Shown here: positions 33,964 to 42,529 of the stretch, piece by piece
How the letters are laid out: each line of letters begins with the position of its first letter
How positions within the stretch are numbered: the first letter of the stretch is position 1
Source of the DNA: Halorussus limi
GTDB lineage: Archaea > Halobacteriota > Halobacteria > Halobacteriales > Haladaptataceae
Direction of reading: 5' to 3'
NCBI RefSeq assembly: GCF_023238205.1
Contig: NZ_CP096659.1
Location: 806,001 to 870,000, forward strand
Length of the DNA stretch: 64,000 nucleotides
Position numbers and translations under genes: made by a program
The notes under the pieces: model-generated
Database searches by the model: none
What the model saw: the letters and a program-made list of their open reading frames with translations, nothing else
What the model was told of the DNA's origin: nothing

Positions 33964-36246
33964 CTAGAAAAATGATGTGGAATAACCTTCGTCATCAGAA
34001 TCAATGGTGGCGTTACCGTAATTGTTTATACGCCGTATGGTGTATCGTGGTTGGTCTGGCTCCGCCTCCTCAATGATGAGCCGGAGAGGATTAATTACCG
34101 TTGGTCGAGTCCGGGTACAATATTTCTCTGACCACCTACTTGGATTTGACGTACACATCTCCCACAGTTGGCTATTGAAGTCAAACTGCCGTGTGTACTG
34201 TTCTGGTCGACCTTCCGTATAGAGATAGAAAGCATCAGTCGGCCATGCAAGCTCATCATTTTCGATGCACTCATCGAAAGACGTAACAGAAAGCCACTCT
34301 CTCTCAGCGTCAAGTCCGTGCTTTCGGAGCTTCTTTGCGTTACTCGATGGGGTCTCTGCATGAAGATACTTAACAGCGGCTTCGAGTACATCTGCACCAT
34401 CAGAAGCTGCCTCCTGTGAAGCGAAAAGGAACGACTGCTTGACCGGCGCGCGGTCCTCGTCTTCAGGGGGCATTCCATCCTCAGTCTTCGGTTGAAGAAC
34501 GACTGTGTGAATCCCAAACCGGTCTCCATGCGTCCGCTGAAGGTCAATGAGCGGTTCAATAACACTTGGCCGTGTTTCCGTTTCGAGGGTGATGGATTGC
34601 CTGATAGCAACGATTAACGCACCAAATAATACTGCGTCTCGGTCTGGGCCGTCCGTTTCTTTTGCTGTACCCCACTCACCTAGCGTTGCTTGTGTGGGGG
34701 TATCGAGGTCACTAACACATTCTGTTAGGGTACTAGCTGTGACTCTTTCACTGAGACGAGTGAATAATTCCACTGGTGATAGTTCATCAAGTAGTTCCTC
34801 TGCTATCGCTTCAAATTCACCACTGGCGATGTCTGCCTCGGTATTTATAGACGTTCCTTGACCTAATCCTTGTATCACATTCGGCTCGTCGAGTGTCTCT
34901 AATAGCGCAGCTACTATCGCGGCCGGTGAACTTGAAGCTGCATCTATCAAGCTATCTAACTGCGATTCACTCCCTGAAATAACATCTTCGCAAGAGATAT
35001 CCAGGTTCTCAAGAAGTACTTTAATTGGTAGGGTAGAACGCAGTGCTGCTATTAACGGGTCGGCATTTGTTGTTTTATTATTGCTACACCATCTCTCAAC
35101 CACACTCTCTGTATCAGCTTCCGCGAGCGCCGACCATAGGTCATGAATGTCCTTAACGTCCCGAGCTTGACTTCGTAACGTAGTGAAGAGCCAGTTTACA
35201 TAGCCGTGATGCCGTAAGGCCCATGTCGCCTGTGCATATCGTTGTTTCCGGTCTTCTAAGGAGAGGTGTTCTGATTCACCGCCGAACCATGCTTGCTCAA
35301 TTGATTCATGGCGGCTTCCATGAAGCGAAATATAGTCTGGGTTAAGTTCAAAGCCGATAGTACGGCGGTCCATAAGGTCGCCAACTGCTAGCGTTGTCCC
35401 TGTACCAGCGAATGGGTCTAAAACAGTATCTCCTGGTTTAGTGGACATCTCAATCATTCGCTCAACAAGCGCAGCAGGAAAGACGGCATCATGATTTAGG
35501 TCGTCATCACCCCATCCACCGGTCATCTCGGCAGGAATGTCCCATACGTTCGGGTAGGTCGCACCGTCCGGTGAATAGTTGTATGTGTCGCTTATCCACC
35601 ATTGCTTCAACTGCGTTGGGTCGTAGATTCGAGCGTCTTCGTTGACCTCGAACTCCTCCGATTTTTTGAATATTAGCACATACTCGAAGACATTACGAAC
35701 ACCGTCACGCTCGTCATTCGACTTCTGTTTGTCCCAGATAACCTCATTATGGCAAATCCAAGAATCATCAGTTGGGTCGTAGCGCCATTCATCGCCGTCT
35801 TCATGGTCTTCAATATTTGTGCAGTAGAGTTCTCCAGTCTCACCGTTTCGACGTGCACGGTCCCCGCATTTCTCGCAGTGCCGCTTGTTTTCAAGATTTT
35901 CCAGTGCCTCAATAATATGGGACTTTATATCGACGATTCGGCCATTAAACTGCCTATTATTAATGTTCAACCATAATGACCCATCTTCGGCAGTTACCTC
36001 GTAAACGTTTTTGAAGACCTTACGAAGGTCATCGAGATACTGGTCATAACTATCCCCTGAGCCAATCTGTTCATCATATCCGTAATCTTTAATATCCGCA
36101 TAAGGGGGAGACGTGACAGTTGCGTCAACTAAAGAGCTAATTTCATCATCGTCAAAATAGTCCGCCAGAGTCTTAGCTAGTTTTCGGGAATCCGCTTGAT
36201 AAACCCCATAGCGGTCATCCGACACAAGAGAATCATTGGAGGACAT
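33964..36246 (-). CDS. Beta-class DNA methyltransferase (TSPPY) with a large C-terminal extension
   Basis: A 760-residue protein. The catalytic TSPPY is at residues 45-49, a zinc-like CEKC...C cluster near 128-146, and the cofactor motif DPFAGTGTT near 283. Motif IV before motif I is the beta-class order; TSPPY favours N4-cytosine, although N6-adenine is not excluded. After about residue 330 come over 400 residues of acidic, mostly helical sequence I cannot assign. I chose ATG 36246 (MSSNDSL) because a TATA box lies about 32 bases upstream; the frame extends further but is not protein-like. It is divergent from the nuclease gene. Confidence 0.88.
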   Translation of the reverse strand: MSSNDSLVSDDRYGVYQADSRKLAKTLADYFDDDEISSLVDATVTSPPYADIKDYGYDEQIGSGDSYDQYLDDLRKVFKNVYEVTAEDGSLWLNINNRQFNGRIVDIKSHIIEALENLENKRHCEKCGDRARRNGETGELYCTNIEDHEDGDEWRYDPTDDSWICHNEVIWDKQKSNDERDGVRNVFEYVLIFKKSEEFEVNEDARIYDPTQLKQWWISDTYNYSPDGATYPNVWDIPAEMTGGWGDDDLNHDAVFPAALVERMIEMSTKPGDTVLDPFAGTGTTLAVGDLMDRRTIGFELNPDYISLHGSRHESIEQAWFGGESEHLSLEDRKQRYAQATWALRHHGYVNWLFTTLRSQARDVKDIHDLWSALAEADTESVVERWCSNNKTTNADPLIAALRSTLPIKVLLENLDISCEDVISGSESQLDSLIDAASSSPAAIVAALLETLDEPNVIQGLGQGTSINTEADIASGEFEAIAEELLDELSPVELFTRLSERVTASTLTECVSDLDTPTQATLGEWGTAKETDGPDRDAVLFGALIVAIRQSITLETETRPSVIEPLIDLQRTHGDRFGIHTVVLQPKTEDGMPPEDEDRAPVKQSFLFASQEAASDGADVLEAAVKYLHAETPSSNAKKLRKHGLDAEREWLSVTSFDECIENDELAWPTDAFYLYTEGRPEQYTRQFDFNSQLWEMCTSNPSRWSEKYCTRTRPTVINPLRLIIEEAEPDQPRYTIRRINNYGNATIDSDDEGYSTSFF

Positions 36247-36273
36247 GTGTTTCCCTACGCTTTCTCGGCAGAC

Positions 36274-36282
36274 ATTATTTAT
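36274..36282 (-). promoter_or_regulatory. TATA box for the methyltransferase gene
   Basis: The minus strand reads ATAAATAAT about 32 bases before ATG 36246. The nuclease gene on the other strand has only a weak AT-rich box (near 36348-36356). A stronger methyltransferase promoter would let protection precede cutting. Confidence 0.5.
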
Positions 36283-36378
36283 GCTACGGTCTGTTGCCCT
36301 CTTAGTGTACACTACTGTTAGGAAAGCGATGGTAACGAAGAAGCAGGATTGATAACCCCGGATGTTTCTGAATAGAGT

Positions 36379-37227
36379 ATGACCGGCCTTACAAACGGGG
36401 TGACGGCTTCCCGTGAGGAGATTCTCCAAGCTACAAACAGACTTTTAGGGAAGACGTTTGGTGATATCGACGCAGAAATCAACGGAATGGCCGATGATGA
36501 GCGTGCACGGTCGAAGCACGGTGTCGCAAATGTTATCGAAGAGGGGTATTTCGATATTGCTATTAATAACGATGCACGACCGGATTTTACAGACGAGGGT
36601 ATTGAACTTAAAGTAACACCCCTTCGACGGACAGGAGGAAATGAACTTCTCCGGCCTAAAGAGCGCCTTGTTCTTTGTATGTGTGACTATACCGAAATCG
36701 CAGAAGCAGACCACTGGACAGAGGTACCTGCGCTCCAGAAAAAGCTCTCTTCCGTTCTCATAATCTGGTATATTCACATTGTTGGTCAGGACCGTGCCAC
36801 GTACCCTATCGTGTGGTGGGATTTATGGGAGCCAATGGACGACCCACGATGGCGAGAACAATTACAGGAAGACTTCGAAATATGCAAAGAAAAAGTCATG
36901 AACGGCGAGACACCAAGTGAAAAGCACACAACCTTGCTCGGCACGTGCCCGAAGCACAGTGGCGGGTATGACCATGAAGACCCTGCCTCGTCACCCCGCC
37001 ATGCCCGTGTCTCCTCAGACGCACACCCTATACTCGACTATGCCGAAAAACGGGGCTGGTCGATTGGAATGGGTGGTGCAATGGAGATTTTCCAAGAGGC
37101 AACTGGCCTACAAAAGGCGTCTCGGGGTAGGGCGAGTGGGATTGAAATCGAAGAGCTCTGGGGAGAAGCTCAAAAGAAGGCCCCGCATGATGTCCGCAGG
37201 TTCTCAGAGTCGTTCCCAGAACTGTAG
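36379..37227 (+). CDS. Sau3AI/MutH-like type II restriction endonuclease
   Basis: A 282-residue nuclease. The MutH/Sau3AI fold signature is clear: KHGVANVIEEGYFDI (helix with an acidic residue), then PDFTDEGIELKVTPL with the catalytic D-E-x-K (Asp about 69, Glu76, Lys78), then RPKERLVLCMCDY. Both MutH and Sau3AI recognise GATC, so a GATC specificity is likely but not proven. The protein is near the length of MutH rather than of the duplicated Sau3AI. It is convergent with the Dam-like gene and divergent from the beta-class methyltransferase. Confidence 0.85.
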   Translation: MTGLTNGVTASREEILQATNRLLGKTFGDIDAEINGMADDERARSKHGVANVIEEGYFDIAINNDARPDFTDEGIELKVTPLRRTGGNELLRPKERLVLCMCDYTEIAEADHWTEVPALQKKLSSVLIIWYIHIVGQDRATYPIVWWDLWEPMDDPRWREQLQEDFEICKEKVMNGETPSEKHTTLLGTCPKHSGGYDHEDPASSPRHARVSSDAHPILDYAEKRGWSIGMGGAMEIFQEATGLQKASRGRASGIEIEELWGEAQKKAPHDVRRFSESFPEL

Positions 37228-37265
37228 AGAACGGCAATAGTCAATTGTATTATCTCTATTTGGGA

Positions 37266-38090
37266 TTATTCACAGACCTCATCTGGGTCGTAATTCGTAT
37301 AGCAAACTTCTTGCCGTGAACCAGTTCCCTTACCAGCAAGCGTCTTTTCCTCATCCGAATGCAGCCACCATCCTTCATAGAGATTGTCAAATAGTTCACA
37401 TTCATAACCGGATACTGCACAATAACCCTCCACGTCTTGCAATGTCTCTGCTAGCTCTCGGTGGTCCTCGGTATTCATTTCGTAGTGATATTGACCGGTG
37501 CTGGTACGTGCTTGAGGGGGATAAGGTGGGTCAAGGTAGAACAGAGTCTCACTATCGTCATAATCACTTATAATCTCTAAAGCTGGGCGATTTTCGATTT
37601 GGACTCTTGACCGCAATCTACTGTCAGTCATTCGGTCGTGAGTTTGGCGAATTTGGTCAATTCGGTGTTCCCATGATGAGAGGACTGCTGCTTTCCCACG
37701 ACGAATATTCGAGATGTCACGTCGCCATGACCCACCTTCTACCGCATTGAAGGCTTGAGCGTTTCGGACAAGAAAGTAGAATGCTCGCAAGACATTATCC
37801 TCGGGACAGCGTTTGTGAGCCTCTTCGAACAGCTGTCGTGAGTAGAAGGATTTGTCGGTTAGAAGTGTTAGAAGTTCGTCCTCCTTTCTGAGGACCACAT
37901 CAAGGAAATTATAAAGCTCACTATCAATGTCGTTCCAAACTTCGATGGGTGAAGGTTCTCTACTCCAGAGGGTGACACCACTCCCACCATAAGGAAGGAC
38001 AAATCTCTTGACATTCGGTAGGAGTGAGTGGAGAAAATTTAGATGATTATACTTGCTGCCATAACGTTGGATGGGCTGAATCCGTGCCAT
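37266..38090 (-). CDS. Dam-like (D12 class) N6-adenine DNA methyltransferase
   Basis: A 274-residue protein of the D12 family. The start IQRYGSKYNHLNFL matches the family N-terminus. The cofactor loop reads FVLPYGGSG where FxEPFxGSG is usual, and the catalytic motif YLDPPY lies near 190. The closing segment (SGYECELFDNLYEGW) also fits. Dam and DpnM of this class methylate adenine in GATC. It lies 38 bases from the convergent nuclease gene. With the beta-class enzyme it makes a two-methyltransferase set like that of the DpnII locus. Confidence 0.88.
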   Translation of the reverse strand: MARIQPIQRYGSKYNHLNFLHSLLPNVKRFVLPYGGSGVTLWSREPSPIEVWNDIDSELYNFLDVVLRKEDELLTLLTDKSFYSRQLFEEAHKRCPEDNVLRAFYFLVRNAQAFNAVEGGSWRRDISNIRRGKAAVLSSWEHRIDQIRQTHDRMTDSRLRSRVQIENRPALEIISDYDDSETLFYLDPPYPPQARTSTGQYHYEMNTEDHRELAETLQDVEGYCAVSGYECELFDNLYEGWWLHSDEEKTLAGKGTGSRQEVCYTNYDPDEVCE

Positions 38091-38974
38091 AATTCGTTTT
38101 AAGGATGATAACTTTCTTTAACGGATTCTATATAGTTCTCCCGCTCTCGGTTCTTCCGAGTCTATGGTTACTAACTAGAGTGCGAGAATAATGAAAGTTC
38201 CGCTAGTTTCTGAATAAAATGTTCTCTTCTGCCAGCTCAGTTTACCTATTCTTCATTGAAGTAGATTGTTATTCAGAATTAAATCTCAGAGCAGAATGAG
38301 AGTTCGTTCTGGTGAATACGAGAGGTGCTCGCTCTTTTACTCTCCTGTATCCCTGTGCTCTCATCACCGACCATGAACGTATATATTTTAATACGAGTAG
38401 AAGAGGGTAGAGCCACAGTCGGTGAGGAGAATTGAAGATTTGCGCTGATATGACAGAGGGATGGAGTTCGCATAGGCTGTCCCTAAACAAGTTAGCATTC
38501 TCACCGAGGAACCGAGCTGTAACGAACGGTGAGATGGCCTGTGGGATTGCGGCCTTCCATCACTGAAAATTGAAACCGAATGGTCGCTCGCCGGAGATAC
38601 TCCACGTCTCGCTCACCCGTTCAAACCACCAGAGCCGAAGAGACAGACGAACGAGACCGTGTTTCTAATATAGCGAGGGAGAGCATGACCTTGACAGAGA
38701 AGATACTTCTGACGTTCCTCAGTGAGATTACCACCTCTCGGTTTCATCGAGCTTCGAGACGTGAGACTCCCAATCTATACGTGACCGAAGCGTCCGAGCG
38801 TTCAACCGCTTCTCTCGGCGCTGCACCTACCGAAACATCAGACACTCGTATCAGTGGGCCAGCGCGGAGTTGAACCACGCACGCATCGGAGGCCACCATG
38901 TCAGATGAAGCAGGAACGGACGGACCTCCCATGACCTACCCGGATGGCCCGCGAGTCGCATCACGGCTCCGCTG
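38091..38974. other. Gene-poor region of the element, holding a tRNA-like sequence
   Basis: About 880 bases between the Dam-like gene and the glycosylase-like gene. Several short frames occur, for example 38580-38873, but none has a promoter or a convincing protein pattern. 38855-38950 contains a degenerate tRNA-like sequence. The rest looks like decayed or regulatory DNA. Confidence 0.4.
38855..38950 (-). other. tRNA-like sequence, possibly a degenerate or intron-bearing tRNA
   Basis: On the minus strand the two ends pair as GGGCCA with TGGCCC followed by A, with 96 bases between outer ends. A normal T-arm (CGTGG, TTCAACT, CCGCG) precedes the acceptor end. The D-arm and anticodon arm do not fold convincingly, even if an intron is allowed. 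It may be a decayed tRNA, an old attachment site, or a tRNA with an unusual intron. Confidence 0.45.
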
Positions 38975-39628
38975 TTACCGTGAGGATTCTACGAGGTCTA
39001 CTATCGCCTCTTGCACGACCGGCACCCATTCGCGTTCGGCGACCGTCCGCTGTGCCCAGTGAAGCGAGATAACCACGGGCGGTGTCGTTTTGAACCCCGA
39101 ATGCCCGTACTCTTCTGAGACCTGGACTCGGCGTGCTTTATCTTCCGTGACCCCGAGCACCTGTAGGGTTCGTCTCGTCGCCTGCATTCCGAGCGTGACG
39201 ACACCGACCGGGTTTACGGCCTCTATCTCTGCATCGAGGTAGGCGCGGCAGTGCTCAAAACTCTCCTCTGTCTCCGCCGCCGGAATCCCACGACTAGTAT
39301 CCTTCTGCGTCGGACACTTGATGGAGTCGGTTATCCAGACGTCGTCGATACTGAGTTCCATAGGGTCGAGCAACTTCTCGATGAGTTGCCCGCCCTGCGC
39401 ATTATTGAATCGCGGCAGCCATTCGTCGTTGTACTCCGCCCAGTCGTCGTGCTGATTCCACTCAACGGGATGCCGAGGTTCGTCAGTGACGAAGAGTAAA
39501 TCGCCCCCGGGGTTCGACAGGCCCGGATTCACGAACGACCCCCCGGAGCATTCGTGAGCACTACAGCCCTCGCAGTGCCCCTCCCCCCGTCGTGCATTCT
39601 CAACGGTTCTCTGTAGTCGGCTGTGCAT
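38975..39628 (-). CDS. Uracil-DNA glycosylase-family protein (family 4-like)
   Basis: A 217-residue protein. Four cysteines match the iron-sulfur pattern of family 4 enzymes: Cys19 and Cys22 (HCEGC), a Cys in IKCPTQKDTS and one in ESFEHCRAYLDAEI. The fold motif VGVVTLGMQATR is also present. The catalytic loops are divergent: VTDEPRHPVEW replaces GEAPG, and SLHWAQR replaces the HPS loop. It could act on a different base or be inactive. A TATA box (39651-39657) lies 27 bases before the ATG. Being on the element suggests DNA repair or modified-base removal. Confidence 0.8.
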   Translation of the reverse strand: MHSRLQRTVENARRGEGHCEGCSAHECSGGSFVNPGLSNPGGDLLFVTDEPRHPVEWNQHDDWAEYNDEWLPRFNNAQGGQLIEKLLDPMELSIDDVWITDSIKCPTQKDTSRGIPAAETEESFEHCRAYLDAEIEAVNPVGVVTLGMQATRRTLQVLGVTEDKARRVQVSEEYGHSGFKTTPPVVISLHWAQRTVAEREWVPVVQEAIVDLVESSR

Positions 39629-39891
39629 CGAGCATCGCTACAATCGTTCCGAATAAAGATGTAACTCTGGTGTTAGATACGGATACTCCCGATATTAAGG
39701 AAGACGACCGTTTTCTCTTCGATACCGAATATCACGTCAGAATACTAGAAATAGAGTGATGACACTCAACCGAGGGTAGGCGGGTGGAAAAATCCGCTAC
39801 TAGTATACTAGTAGTAGAAATTTCCGGACCCCCGGCTGCTTATCAACCGTTCGGTCGATTATCGAAAATGGGGTAGGCTCGGCACTTCGGA
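39629..39891. other. Intergenic region with an 18-base palindrome
   Basis: The gap between the glycosylase-like and helicase-like genes holds the glycosylase promoter (39651-39657) and a perfect palindrome (39797-39814). A plus-strand frame (39592-39759) ending DTEYHVRILEIE looks weakly protein-like but has no good start. Confidence 0.35.
39797..39814. repeat. Perfect 18-base palindrome CTACTAGTATACTAGTAG
   Basis: This is a complete self-complementary sequence, AT-rich and flanked by G/A- and C-runs (gtggaaaaatccg and agaaatttccggacccccgg). It lies downstream of the replication-like protein gene and upstream of the glycosylase-like gene. It is a candidate operator or part of a replication origin. 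Confidence 0.5.
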
Positions 39892-42231
39892 TTATATGAG
39901 GCTGCGTAGCTCATCCGTGTTCATAGAGTAGATTTTGCTATTATTCGGAGTATTTCCGATATGGTCGACGATACTCGCTTCGGCGAGCTCGTCCATCCAA
40001 TTTCGCACCGTCCGGTCCGTACAGTCGTCTCCGACGAGCTCGTAAAGCTCAGATGTCGTAATTTCGATTTCCTCCTCGGGATACCGCTCCACAAGGGGCT
40101 TTACGAGGGTGTCAATGGCATTCTCCGGGACCGGCGGGTCGATAAACTCCTCCCAGGAGACGAACTCGTCAATAGGGAGCTCGGTCGGCACGTTCGAGAG
40201 GAGATAGATATGCACGGGGTCGTCCGAAAGAATCGGTCGTGGACGGTGAACGGCTTGTACGAATTCGTTTTCTCGGACCTCTCGAAACAACGTCCCCGTC
40301 AACCCGGTGAACGCTTTCGTCTGGACTGTCCATCCGTGCGATTTTCCCGGAGGCCGAATGATATCTCGTTGAATCGGAGGATAGGGCGACTCCTCCCAAC
40401 TACTCCGTTCTTCGCCACCTACCTCGATGTCGGGATGAGTTTCCGCTAAGAGTTCGGCCTCTCGTCGGAGGTCGTCTATCCGAGGGTGAAGTGCGCCGAT
40501 GCACATTACGGCATCGCAGTCCATCATCGAGTTTAGCCCTCGTAACGCGCCCCAGTTCTCGACGACCCCGTTATCGGGGAAATCAAAATGATATTCAAGA
40601 GACTGTTTAATGACGAAGAGCGGTTTGCTATGTTTCCGTCCGGCCATGTCGATGGAGCGTTGAATCCGTCGTGCGAGCCTTCTATCCTCTTGAGCTGCCT
40701 TTTTGATGATTCCTGCGTGATACTGCCCATTCGAAATCTGCGTCACACGGGCATTCATCTCAATCGGCTCATCGCCGGTCACAATTATCTCGTCTTCCGA
40801 GACCCCGTAGGCAGCGGCGAGTTTCTCGACTTCGCCGGTAGCATCAAGAACGAGGATATCCTTCGGCATCTCGTCGTAGCCGGTCATCGACATAAACTTC
40901 AGTCGATAGTCTACGGAGGTAGAACGAGTGGCCGCATCGAAAGCGAATGAACTCGTTCGATGGCGCGAGCGCCTACCTGGGGGGCGGAGAATGGAATTAG
41001 AGTCCCTCTCCCAGTCACAGTCCTCTGATTCACATCTACCGCCAGCAGTAACTACACCACATCTCGGACAATAATGTAGGGTAGCCGGTCCCGCAATTGC
41101 CTCTTTGCATGCGGTCGGTGCGAACCCGGTTTCCGCTATCGCTGCAAGAATAGCATCAAAGCAGGGCTGGGTTCCATTCCAGTTGTCTCGGACCTGTGAG
41201 TCGAGGGCTTCATTATATGCAACTTTGAGTTCGGTTAGTGTCTCGGCAGTATCGTTCTCTATCTCGACCTTCGGCTGCGCACACGCTGATAGATTTCCGC
41301 TGTCAATTCCATTTTTCAACTCGGTTTCTATCCAGTCCGCAATCGGGTTTGCGAGAGGGTCCGAAAGTCCATTGAGGAGGTCCGCCGCCTTCTGGAGGTC
41401 GGCGGTCGTCCATACGGCGATATCCCGTTTGAAACGTGGTGTCTCGTCAATGATAATGTCTCGCTCGTCCTCAAACCGCTCCTGATACTCGTGAACGCCC
41501 ACAATCCACCGATTCTCGTCCACACGGTCGAACTGGTGTGACCATTGACACTCCCACCCTATCCCCGGCGTCATCAGGTGGGCATACTCATGGTCAACGA
41601 GCGCTGCAAGAATTTCGAACCGCTCGCGGATATCGTCATCCGAGTCGCGCTCGTATACCGGACACATCAATTCTTTCTCATCCCCATGCTGTTCACAGGG
41701 TTCATTACCGGCGTCCATGCAACACGTATGCACGGGCTGGTTCATCCCTTTAAGATGGAAGTAGGCGTCTTCATCGATATTATCATCCGTAAGGAAATCC
41801 CGTACCTTCCGGTGCGTATTGAATAGGAAGGCGTGTGGCCGGTCGAGATTCGCAGCGGCGAGTCCGAAGCTTACCGTCTTCCCTATCCCCGGACTATACT
41901 TACAAAGCATCGGCCTCTCTGCTTGGATGAATTGAGGATAGAACTCCGATTCAATCTGGTCACGGCGTTCTTGAATATTCGGAGGCTGAAAATCTCGCGT
42001 TTTCGGGTAGGTCGGTCGAATTGTTTCCGGTTTCCATGTAATCCCTTTCTCCTTCAGTTGCTCTTGCGTACGAACCTGTATATCGAGGGCCATCGGTTCG
42101 CCGCGTTCGCGAAGCCCGAGTTCAATCGATGCTAGTCGGAGAGGCCAAGGAAAGGCGTCGTGACTAAGAGTGCTCACGTTCCCTTCTGCCTCCTTAGAGG
42201 ACCACAGTCGGTGTTTCGAGGATGAAACCAT
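39892..42231 (-). CDS. SF2 helicase-like replication protein of the element
   Basis: A protein of up to 779 residues. Walker A-like SPGIGKTVSFGLAAANL is near residue 115. A Walker B-like IIIDETPRF is near 258. A zinc cluster CPRC...CESEDC lies near 393-410, and GLTGTLFREVRENEFVQAVHRPRP resembles SF2 motifs V-VI. The C-terminus is a winged-helix-like domain (TDRTVRNWMDELAEASIVDHIG). The start is uncertain: ATG 42231, GTG 42177 (preceded by AAGGAGG, overlapping a small ORF stop) and ATG 42093 are all possible. Such proteins replicate haloarchaeal plasmids and viruses; this role is inferred. Confidence 0.75.
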   Translation of the reverse strand: MVSSSKHRLWSSKEAEGNVSTLSHDAFPWPLRLASIELGLRERGEPMALDIQVRTQEQLKEKGITWKPETIRPTYPKTRDFQPPNIQERRDQIESEFYPQFIQAERPMLCKYSPGIGKTVSFGLAAANLDRPHAFLFNTHRKVRDFLTDDNIDEDAYFHLKGMNQPVHTCCMDAGNEPCEQHGDEKELMCPVYERDSDDDIRERFEILAALVDHEYAHLMTPGIGWECQWSHQFDRVDENRWIVGVHEYQERFEDERDIIIDETPRFKRDIAVWTTADLQKAADLLNGLSDPLANPIADWIETELKNGIDSGNLSACAQPKVEIENDTAETLTELKVAYNEALDSQVRDNWNGTQPCFDAILAAIAETGFAPTACKEAIAGPATLHYCPRCGVVTAGGRCESEDCDWERDSNSILRPPGRRSRHRTSSFAFDAATRSTSVDYRLKFMSMTGYDEMPKDILVLDATGEVEKLAAAYGVSEDEIIVTGDEPIEMNARVTQISNGQYHAGIIKKAAQEDRRLARRIQRSIDMAGRKHSKPLFVIKQSLEYHFDFPDNGVVENWGALRGLNSMMDCDAVMCIGALHPRIDDLRREAELLAETHPDIEVGGEERSSWEESPYPPIQRDIIRPPGKSHGWTVQTKAFTGLTGTLFREVRENEFVQAVHRPRPILSDDPVHIYLLSNVPTELPIDEFVSWEEFIDPPVPENAIDTLVKPLVERYPEEEIEITTSELYELVGDDCTDRTVRNWMDELAEASIVDHIGNTPNNSKIYSMNTDELRSLI

Positions 42232-42320
42232 TCATCCGACCGACCGCCTACCTCCCTCAGCGTGTCAATTCTTTGGGTCTGCTTCTGACGTGATGTGTTC
42301 TTTCGGTTGGTTTCGTTCAT
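42174..42320 (-). CDS. Possible 48-residue ORF overlapping the helicase start
   Basis: ATG 42320 opens a 48-codon frame whose TGA overlaps GTG 42177 (GTGA) in the helicase frame. AAGGAGG (42189-42195) lies inside it, 11 bases before that GTG, as in translational coupling. The peptide is polar and basic (MNETNRKNTSRQKQTQRI...). A TATA-like box is at 42385-42394. Could be real or chance. Confidence 0.3.
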   Translation of the reverse strand: MNETNRKNTSRQKQTQRIDTLREVGGRSDEWFHPRNTDCGPLRRQKGT

Positions 42321-42529
42321 GGCTGCCAGCAGATGTCGCTGACGAGACGGCCATGAATCGGAAGACGAGAGCCCGAACCGGATACCTTCTTATACCCGGG
42401 ACCTTTACTAGTGGTAGAGGCTATCGCCTTACGGGCATGGCCTACCCGCGTTTCAGATACTTTGTCGGTCGAGGCGATTGGGACCCGCACGACCGACCGC
42501 TTTCTCCGAACTACTTCCAGATAGTGTCG
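42232..42529. other. Upstream region of the helicase-like gene
   Basis: This stretch holds a TATA-like box on the minus strand (TATAAGAAGG, 42385-42394) and the possible small ORF. A plus-strand frame (42170-42565) looks like a shadow. No other gene seen. Confidence 0.35.

Noticed and set aside
36246-36429. Start of the methyltransferase at 36429
   Set aside because: Would add 61 residues that overlap the divergent nuclease start; no promoter fits, whereas 36246 has a TATA box.
38580-38873. 97-residue frame in the element's gene-poor region
   Set aside because: Runs into the tRNA-like sequence, basic and Ser/Arg/Thr-rich, no promoter and no family pattern.
39592-39759. 55-codon plus-strand frame over the glycosylase start
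   Set aside because: The end looks protein-like (DTEYHVRILEIE), but there is no good start and it overlaps a better supported gene.
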